64,000 nt of DNA from Microtetraspora glauca (lineage in GTDB: Bacteria > Actinomycetota > Actinomycetes > Streptomycetales > Streptomycetaceae): assembly GCA_000721275.1 (NCBI GenBank), contig JOFO01000005.1, positions 1-64,000 on the forward strand, given 5' to 3'. Under the pieces are notes generated by a model, which was given only the letters and a program-made list of their open reading frames with translations, was not told the origin of the DNA and did not search any database. The first letter of the stretch is position 1; each line of letters starts with the position of its first letter. Shown here piece after piece: positions 59,073-64,000 of this stretch. Position numbers and translations under genes: made by a program.

Positions 59073-60617
59073 ATGTTGCTGGCCCGTGTCGCGGAGGTCT
59101 CCCGTCAGGTCGCCGCCGCCTCCGCGCGGTCGCGGAAGACCGCCCTGCTCGCCGAACTCTTCGCCGAGGCCACGCCCGAGGAGAGCCCGCTGGTCATCGC
59201 CTACCTCTCGGGCCGACTGCCCCAGGGCCGGATCGGGGTCGGCTGGAGCACCCTCAAGCAGGTGGTGCCGACCGTGCCCCCGGCGGCCGAGCCGTCGCTG
59301 ACGCTCGCCGACGTGGACGCGGCGATGGACGCGCTCGCGGCCGTGGCGGGGCCCGGGTCGCAGAGGGAGCGGGCGCGCGGGGTCCGCGAGTTGTGCGGGG
59401 CGGCGACCGCCGAGGAGCAGGAGCTGCTGGTGCGGCTGCTCTCCGGGGAGGTCCGGCAGGGGGCGCTCGACGCCGTCGCGCTGGAGGGCGTCGCCAAGGC
59501 GGCGGAGGTGCCGGCCGCCGAACTGCGGCGGGCGGTGATGCTGGAGGGCTCGCTGCCGCCCGTGGCCCAGGCGGTCCTCGCGGAAGGGCGGCCCGCCCTC
59601 GACCGGTTCACCCTGCGCGTCGGCCGGGCGGTGCAGCCGATGCTGGCGCACACGGCCGGCTCGGTCACCGCGGCGGTGGCGGCGCTCGGGCCGTGCGCCG
59701 TGGAGGAGAAGCTGGACGGCATCAGGATCCAGGTGCACCGCGACGGAGAGGCCGTACGGATCCACACGCGCTCGCTCGACGACATCACCGCCCGCCTGCC
59801 CGAGGTCGTCGCCGTCGCGCTGGAGGTGCCGTCGGAGTCGTTCATCCTCGACGGGGAGGTGATCGCCCTCGACCCGGAGACCGGTCGTCCGGCCGCGTTC
59901 CAGTCCATCGCCGGACGGGTCGGCTCGCGCTCGGACGTCACCGGAGCCCGGGCCGCGCTCCCGCTCACGCCGGTCTTCTTCGACGTCCTCGCCGCCGACG
60001 GGGAACCCCTCGTCGACCGTCCCGGGCGCGAACGGAACGCGGTCCTCGCCCGCCTGCTGCCCGCGGAGCGAAGGGTCCGCCGCGTCGAGGTGACCGCCCC
60101 CGACGACCCGGACCAGGTGGCGGCGGCCGAACGGTTCCTCGCCGACACGCTGGCCAGAGGCCACGAGGGCGTGCTGGTCAAGGGACTCGACGCGCCCTAT
60201 GTGGCGGGGCGGCGCGGGCGCACCTGGCTCAAGGTGAAGCCCGTCCACACGGTCGACCTCGTGGTGCTCGCCGCCGAACGGGGCCACGGCCGCCGCACCG
60301 GCTTCCTGTCCAACCTCCACCTGGGCGCCCGCGCGGAGGACGGCGGCTTCGTGATGCTCGGCAAGACGTTCAAGGGACTCACTGACGAGATGCTCCGCTG
60401 GCAGACCGAGCGGCTGACGGAGCTGGCCGTCGAGGACGACGGGTTCACCGTGCGGGTACGTCCGGAACTCGTCGTGGAGATCGCCTACGACGGCCTCCAG
60501 AGCTCCACCCGCTACCCGGCCGGCATCACCCTCCGCTTCGCCCGGGTGCTGCGCCACCGCCCGGACAAGACCGCCGCCGAGGCGGACACCGTCGCGTCGC
60601 TGCTCTCCTCCGGCTGA
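59073..60617 (+). CDS. ATP-dependent DNA ligase
   Basis: This 514-residue ligase belongs to the LigB/archaeal-eukaryotic type. It has an N-terminal helical DNA-binding domain (about 1-190), the adenylation domain with the AMP-accepting Lys213 in 'EEKLDGIRIQVH', motif IV 'EGVLVKGLDAPY', motif V 'TWLKVKPVHTVDLVV', and a C-terminal OB domain ending in 'GITLRFARVLRHRPDKTAAEAD'. It seals nicks using ATP and adds to the NAD-dependent LigA expected elsewhere, probably in repair. No Ku or polymerase domain is fused or adjacent. The ATG at 59073 has GAGG upstream. Confidence 0.95.
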   Translation: MLLARVAEVSRQVAAASARSRKTALLAELFAEATPEESPLVIAYLSGRLPQGRIGVGWSTLKQVVPTVPPAAEPSLTLADVDAAMDALAAVAGPGSQRERARGVRELCGAATAEEQELLVRLLSGEVRQGALDAVALEGVAKAAEVPAAELRRAVMLEGSLPPVAQAVLAEGRPALDRFTLRVGRAVQPMLAHTAGSVTAAVAALGPCAVEEKLDGIRIQVHRDGEAVRIHTRSLDDITARLPEVVAVALEVPSESFILDGEVIALDPETGRPAAFQSIAGRVGSRSDVTGARAALPLTPVFFDVLAADGEPLVDRPGRERNAVLARLLPAERRVRRVEVTAPDDPDQVAAAERFLADTLARGHEGVLVKGLDAPYVAGRRGRTWLKVKPVHTVDLVVLAAERGHGRRTGFLSNLHLGARAEDGGFVMLGKTFKGLTDEMLRWQTERLTELAVEDDGFTVRVRPELVVEIAYDGLQSSTRYPAGITLRFARVLRHRPDKTAAEADTVASLLSSG

Positions 60618-60692
60618 CACCGCGGGCGCGAGCCGTCGACGGGGCGGGGGCCGAGGGGGATGCTGGAAGGGTGGCACCCCCGCCGCGAGGAG

Positions 60693-61067
60693 ATGAGCGA
60701 CGTGTACGACTTGCACATCGACACCGACGTCACCGTCCAGCTGAGCGACTGCGGGCACGACGACGCGCGGACCGTCTTCGAGGTCCTCGACCACTACTAC
60801 CGGCTGGAGGACGTCGAGCCCCCGAGCCCGGCGGACGCGGGACCGGCCCCCACCGTGTGGATGGCCACCTTCGACACCTCCGGCGGGCAGCGCGAGGAGG
60901 TGCGGCCCCCGCGGCTCACCGGCAAGGTCGGCGCCCTGCTGACCGGCGGCTACCACGCCGTCGCCGAGGTCGAGCGGGTGCTGTCCGCCGGCTTCGCCAT
61001 CGAGTCCCTCCAGACCGTCTCGGGCGACCAGGAGACCGAGGCGCGGCTGCTCCTCGCCTCCCGCTGA
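60693..61067 (+). CDS. Small acidic protein of unknown function
   Basis: This protein of about 124 residues has a simple alpha/beta pattern: 'VYDLHIDTDVTVQLSDCGHDDARTVFEVLDHYY', 'TVWMATFDTSG' and 'KVGALLTGGYHAVAEVERVLSAGFAIESLQTVSGDQETEARLLLAS'. No catalytic or membrane motif is visible. The start is uncertain: ATG 60660 and GTG 60702 are also in frame, and a GAGGAG lies just before the ATG at 60693. It follows the DNA ligase gene by about 75 bp on the same strand, so co-transcription is possible. Confidence 0.65.
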   Translation: MSDVYDLHIDTDVTVQLSDCGHDDARTVFEVLDHYYRLEDVEPPSPADAGPAPTVWMATFDTSGGQREEVRPPRLTGKVGALLTGGYHAVAEVERVLSAGFAIESLQTVSGDQETEARLLLASR

Positions 61068-61211
61068 GCGCACCGCGCCGGGCCCGGCCGCGCCCGACCG
61101 GCACAGGACACCCCGGGTGGAGCGGACGGGCCCCGCCCGGGGCCGAGTCGTGCCCGCCACACCCCCGCCGGCCCTGCTCCGTGCCCACCCCACCCCCCTC
61201 GCATCCCCCGG

Positions 61212-61230
61212 TATACACCCTATGTATAGT
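61212..61230 (+). promoter_or_regulatory. AT-rich inverted repeat and -10 before deacetylase gene
   Basis: TATACA-CCCTA-TGTATA (61212-61228) is a perfect 6-bp inverted repeat in otherwise very GC-rich DNA. It merges into TATAGT (61225-61230), a good -10 hexamer, 83 bp before the start of the lipoprotein deacetylase gene. A repressor or activator site overlapping the promoter is likely. Confidence 0.5.
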
Positions 61231-61313
61231 TCAGGGCGGCCATCGGTACACCCGCCCTGACCAGGCGTGGAGGTGGCCGCGTCGCACACGTATCGGGGAA
61301 AGCGGGTACCACC

Positions 61314-62096
61314 ATGTTCCGAACCAGGCCGGGCCGTCGCGGGAGGACCGCCGTCCTGTTCACCGCCGCCACGCTCATGCTCACGCTCGGCGGCTGCGGC
61401 GTGGACGCGATCACCCCGCAGGCCGCGCGCGCCGAGGCGGGAGACGACGGCAAGGCCGGCGAGGCGCACCGCCGGGTCGACTGCGCCCGCGCGAAGTGCA
61501 TCGCCCTCACCTTCGACGCCGGACCGGGCAAGGACACCCCGCACCTCCTCGACGTCCTCAAGAAGGAGCGGGTCCCCGCCACCTTCTTCCTGCTGGGCCG
61601 CAAGCACGTGGACCGCTACCCCGACGTCGTCCGGCGCATCGCGGACGAGGGCCACGAGGTCGCCAACCACACCTGGTCGCACCGCATCCTCACCGACCTG
61701 GAGGAGAACGAGATCCGCGACGAGCTCTCCCGCACCCAGGACGCCATCGCGCGGATCACCGGCCGCAAGCCCGTCCTCATGCGCCCGCCCCAGGGCCGCA
61801 CCGACTCCACCGTCTCCGAGATCAGCCGCGAGCTCGGTCTCGCGCAGGTCCTCTGGAGCATCACCGCCAAGGACTACTCCACGACCGACACCGCGCTGAT
61901 ACGGGAGCGCGTCCTCGGCCAGGCCCACCGCGACGGCATCATCCTGCTCCACGACATCTACGACGGCACCGTCCCCGCCGTTCCCGGGATCATCGAGGAG
62001 CTCAAGCGCCGCGGCTACACCTTCGTCACCGTCCCCGAACTCCTCGCCCCCGGCACCGCCCGCGCCGGCGAGGTGTACCGGCCCGAGAAGGACTGA
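61314..62096 (+). CDS. Lipoprotein polysaccharide deacetylase with modified motif 1
   Basis: This 260-residue NodB-domain protein has a lipoprotein signal ending in 'LGGC' (Cys28). Motif 1 is 'TFDAGPG' rather than TFDDGP: Asp68 is present but the second Asp, normally a metal ligand, is Ala69. Motif 2 'HTWSH' (His119, His123), motif 3 'RPPQGR' and motif 5 'ILLHDIYDG' are present. The protein should sit on the outer face of the membrane and act on peptidoglycan or another acetylated glycan. Whether it binds metal normally is unclear. The ATG at 61314 is used. It differs from the deacetylase at 20.9 kb. Confidence 0.9.
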   Translation: MFRTRPGRRGRTAVLFTAATLMLTLGGCGVDAITPQAARAEAGDDGKAGEAHRRVDCARAKCIALTFDAGPGKDTPHLLDVLKKERVPATFFLLGRKHVDRYPDVVRRIADEGHEVANHTWSHRILTDLEENEIRDELSRTQDAIARITGRKPVLMRPPQGRTDSTVSEISRELGLAQVLWSITAKDYSTTDTALIRERVLGQAHRDGIILLHDIYDGTVPAVPGIIEELKRRGYTFVTVPELLAPGTARAGEVYRPEKD

Positions 62097-62163
62097 CCGA
62101 CCGGCCTCCCGGTGGGGTCCGGCCCGGGGTGACCCGACTCACACCGTTCACCCCGTCCTGCCC

Positions 62164-62305
62164 GGAACATCAGGGAAAGGCTCACCGTTCTCCCTTATGT
62201 GACAGCGGAGGGGCCCGGTCCCCAGGTTCCCCCCCCCCAGAGGTGACCGCGCTCCGCACGTCACGGTGAGCGGCCCCGGCTGGAATCCCCCGTCCAGCCG
62301 GGGCC
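62164..62305 (+). ncRNA. Candidate small RNA: ECF-type promoter and terminator in a gene-free gap
   Basis: The 420-bp gap between the deacetylase gene (ends 62096) and the next lipoprotein gene (starts 62517) holds no convincing ORF. It contains GGAAC-N18-GTT (62164-62189), close to the sigma-R type promoter GGAAT-N18-GTT, then a 10-C run (62229-62238) and a strong hairpin at 62272-62305. A transcript of about 110 nt would fit between them. The element could instead be a long 3' region of the deacetylase mRNA. This is a prediction from spacing only. Confidence 0.25.
62272..62305. terminator. Strong hairpin terminator
   Basis: Perfect 13-bp arms, GGCCCCGGCTGGA (62272-62284) and its complement (62293-62305), enclose an 8-base loop. 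It stands 176 bp after the deacetylase stop and 212 bp before the next start. Confidence 0.65.
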
Positions 62306-62516
62306 CCGCCATGTCCGGGCCCGTCGCCACCGCACCCCCGGCCGGCCCAGGCGGCGCGCGCGGCGCCCGAGAGGCGCGCGAGACGGCGCGTTCGACCCGT
62401 TCGAGTGAGGTCGCGCATGGCGGCCGTCGTCACGGGCAGTGATCGTCCGGGCCGTCGGCGATCATCCTCCGGCAGCCCGCCGCACCGGCACCGCGCCACC
62501 GCGCGAAGGGGGACCC

Positions 62517-63233
62517 ATGACGCACACCATCGCACCGCTCGCCCGCCGGGTCCTGCCGGCCGCCGCCGCGCTGACCCTGCTCACCGGCTGCGCCACCGTC
62601 CCCTCCGACCGGCCGGGACCGCCCTCCGTGCCGTCCGCGCGCGCGGAACAGGACGCCCTCCTCAAGGCCGCGGAGCGGCGCCTCACCGACGACTGCCTCG
62701 CCGCCCTCGGCCTCCGCGCCACCGCCGAACCCCGCGCCCCCGCCGAGGACCGCGCCCTCCAGGCCGCCCTCTTCGGCACCGGGCCCCGCGAACTCTCCGT
62801 GACGCTCGCCACCGGCGCCACGGTCACCGCCCACAGCGACGGCTGCCTCGCCACCGCCCGCGACCGGCTCTACGGCGACCAGCACCGCTGGTTCCGGGCC
62901 CAGGTCGTCGTCAACAACCTGCGCGCCGAGGCCCAGGCCCGGTACCGCGACGACCCCGACCACCGCGCCGCGCTCGCCCGCTGGACCGCCTGCGTCGCAC
63001 CGCCGGGCCGGCCCCGCCCCGAGCGCCCCGACCCCGACGACGCGGCCCGCTGCGCCCGCGAGACCGGCCTCGACCAGACCCGCGCCCGACTGGAGCGCGC
63101 CGAACTCGCCGAGGTGCGCGCCCTGCGCCACGACGAGCTCACCACCTACCGGCAGTTGCGCGACCGCGCCCTGCTGCGGGCGGTCCGGCTGCCCGCGTCC
63201 ACCCCACCACCGAAAGGCAGTGTCACCTCGTGA
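62517..63233 (+). CDS. Lipoprotein of unknown function
   Basis: The 238-residue protein has a lipoprotein signal peptide with 'LLTGC' (Cys23) and a mostly helical, Arg/Ala-rich mature part with several cysteines that could form disulfides ('DDCLAALGL', 'SDGCLATARD', 'WTACVAPPG', 'ARCARETGL'). No known domain is recognised. The ATG at 62517 has AAGGGGG upstream. Its stop codon overlaps the start of the next gene as GTGA, so the two are translated together and may work together at the cell surface. Confidence 0.8.
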   Translation: MTHTIAPLARRVLPAAAALTLLTGCATVPSDRPGPPSVPSARAEQDALLKAAERRLTDDCLAALGLRATAEPRAPAEDRALQAALFGTGPRELSVTLATGATVTAHSDGCLATARDRLYGDQHRWFRAQVVVNNLRAEAQARYRDDPDHRAALARWTACVAPPGRPRPERPDPDDAARCARETGLDQTRARLERAELAEVRALRHDELTTYRQLRDRALLRAVRLPASTPPPKGSVTS

Positions 63234-63601
63234 AGCGCATCCTGGCCACCACGGCCGCCGCCCTGCTCGCCCTGACCACCGGCCTCGCCGTCGCGGGCGC
63301 CGCCACCGCCGCCGACTGCCCCTCCGGCCACTTCTGCGCCTGGGAGAACGCGAACTTCGGCGGCCAGCGGGCCAACTGGAGCGGCGACGACGGCTGGTGG
63401 GAGAGCTGGATCTCCGACGTCGACTCCTCGTGGGCCAACCACGGCGTCTCCGGCCCCGGCATCAAGGACCACGTGCGGGTCTACGACAGCGCCTGGCAGG
63501 GCGGCGACATGACCATCTGTCTCGCCCCCGGGCAGGAGGTGGGCTACAACGCCGTGGCCAACGACCGCGGCGACTCCCACATCTGGGCCACCGGCTGCTG
63601 A
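63230..63601 (+). CDS. Secreted peptidase inhibitor family I36-type protein
   Basis: This 123-residue protein has a Sec signal peptide (about 1-28, 'LATTAAALLALTTGLAVAGAATA') and a small beta-gamma-crystallin-like domain with 'CPSGHFCAWENANFGGQRANW' at the start and 'NDRGDSHIWATGC' at the end, typical of the I36 (SMPI-like) group. Cysteines are placed for disulfides. The founding member inhibits metalloproteases; many relatives are untested. A secreted metalloprotease is encoded 13 kb away, which may be coincidence. The GTG at 63230 overlaps the stop of the lipoprotein gene. Confidence 0.88.
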   Translation: MKRILATTAAALLALTTGLAVAGAATAADCPSGHFCAWENANFGGQRANWSGDDGWWESWISDVDSSWANHGVSGPGIKDHVRVYDSAWQGGDMTICLAPGQEVGYNAVANDRGDSHIWATGC

Positions 63602-63609
63602 CCCCGGGC

Positions 63610-63640
63610 CCCGGCGCGCCCGCTCACAGGGCGCGCCGGG
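63610..63640. terminator. Bidirectional hairpin terminator
   Basis: Perfect 12-bp arms CCCGGCGCGCCC (63610-63621) and GGGCGCGCCGGG (63629-63640) with a 7-base loop lie between the convergent I36-type and MreB-like genes. The stop codon of the latter falls in the loop region. Confidence 0.7.
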
Positions 63641-64000
63641 CCCCCGGGTGGCGCAGGGCCGAGGCCAGCATCAGGCCGGCGCCCCGGACGACGCTGGTCG
63701 CCGGATCGTTGGCGAGCCGCACCCGGCCGCGCAGCACCTGCGCGAGCCGCGCGGTCACGTCGAGCCGCAGCGCGCCGCCGCCCGTCACCAGCACTCCCCG
63801 GCGCAGCGCCCCGCGGACCGCGCCGGTGCCGTCCTCGCGCCACATGTCGCTCACCATGTCGGCGGCGGTCCCTGCCACCGCCTCCGGCACCCCGCCGTGC
63901 GGCGCCGGGTCGTCCACGCCGAGTTCGGCGAGCCGGGCGTCCTGCACCTGTCCGTCCACGACGAGCGTCACCTCGGTCAGCCGGGCCCCCAGGTCCACCA
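63624..64000 (-). CDS. MreB/Mbl-like protein, C-terminal part (runs off window)
   Basis: The last 124 residues of an actin-like ATPase are visible; the start lies beyond the window. The segments 'AGTAADMVSDMWRED', 'GVLVTGGGALRLDVTARLAQVLRGRVRLANDPATSVVRGAGLMLA' follow the C-terminal adenosine and phosphate-binding parts of MreB/Mbl proteins (the Gly-rich 'VTGGGAL' loop). Streptomyces have MreB, Mbl and a shorter MreB-like protein linked to spore wall formation. The divergent C terminus suggests the MreB-like type, but this cannot be settled from a fragment. It converges with the I36-type gene. Confidence 0.7.
   Translation of the reverse strand, partial: VDLGARLTEVTLVVDGQVQDARLAELGVDDPAPHGGVPEAVAGTAADMVSDMWREDGTGAVRGALRRGVLVTGGGALRLDVTARLAQVLRGRVRLANDPATSVVRGAGLMLASALRHPGARRAL

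Noticed and set aside
58725..61952. A 1075-codon open frame antisense to the ligase and deacetylase genes
   Set aside because: Third-position GC bias creates long antisense frames here. The sense-strand ligase and deacetylase have clear catalytic motifs, and the antisense product has none.
62229..62238. Run of ten C bases as a possible phase-variable tract
   Set aside because: It is not inside or directly before a gene, so slippage would have no clear effect. It could also be a sequencing artefact.

Overview
The window is very GC-rich actinobacterial chromosome. GC-rich third codon positions, frequent GTG starts, repeated cvn 'conservon' signalling operons, SpoIIE-type phosphatases, F420-type oxidoreductases and two perfect TTGTCCACA DnaA boxes all point to a Streptomyces or a close relative. 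I see no rRNA, tRNA, transposase, integrase, prophage or CRISPR array, and no stretch of clearly foreign base composition. It reads as ordinary chromosome with a high share of accessory and regulatory genes.

Layout. 1-9 kb: a truncated repeat protein, a ROK regulator, a small secreted protein, catalase-peroxidase KatG, an arginine amidinotransferase of the AGAT/StrB class, an alpha/beta hydrolase and a one-gene ABC exporter. 9-15 kb: a small STAS-like protein, an F420/LLM oxidoreductase, a lipoprotein, a solo TOPRIM protein, a TetR regulator facing a DUF1707 membrane protein across a palindromic operator, and a bacterial nitric oxide synthase oxygenase. 15-22 kb: a membrane protein with a sigma-factor-like cytoplasmic part, two neighbouring SpoIIE/PP2C phosphatases (one with GAF and kinase-like domains), a polysaccharide deacetylase and CbiZ. 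22-29 kb: a PfkB kinase and conservon 1 (cvnA-B-C-D followed by two cytochromes P450). 29-35 kb: an SDR, a CASTOR/POLLUX-type channel, a methyltransferase, an HD protein, an LLM oxidoreductase and an AlkB-like dioxygenase behind an SOS-box-like site. 35-41 kb: a terpene synthase convergent with conservon 2 (cvnA-B-C-D-P450). 41-51 kb: a SWIM protein/SNF2 helicase pair, a fatty acid desaturase, two proteins of unknown function, a secreted zinc metalloprotease and a methyltransferase. 51-58 kb: an MHYT membrane protein leading conservon 3 (cvnA-B-C-D), a PPOX-type protein and an orphan roadblock protein. 58-64 kb: tandem DnaA boxes, a DUF6397-like protein, an ATP-dependent DNA ligase, a second deacetylase, a lipoprotein coupled to an I36-type secreted protein, and the end of an MreB-like gene.

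How the genes work together. The main theme is signalling. Three complete conservons (sensor kinase-like CvnA, roadblock CvnB, DUF742 CvnC, small GTPase CvnD) lie within about 30 kb, and two of them have cytochromes P450 translationally coupled to the GTPase gene. The last gene of conservon 2 meets a terpene synthase gene with 5 bp between the stop codons. Two of the three P450s lack the ExxR motif, as described for the CYP157 family. The best candidate for a little-described system is the conservon 2, CYP157-like P450 and terpene synthase unit at 35.3-40.9 kb, which would place a terpenoid product under membrane-linked GTPase signalling. That link is inferred from gene arrangement only.
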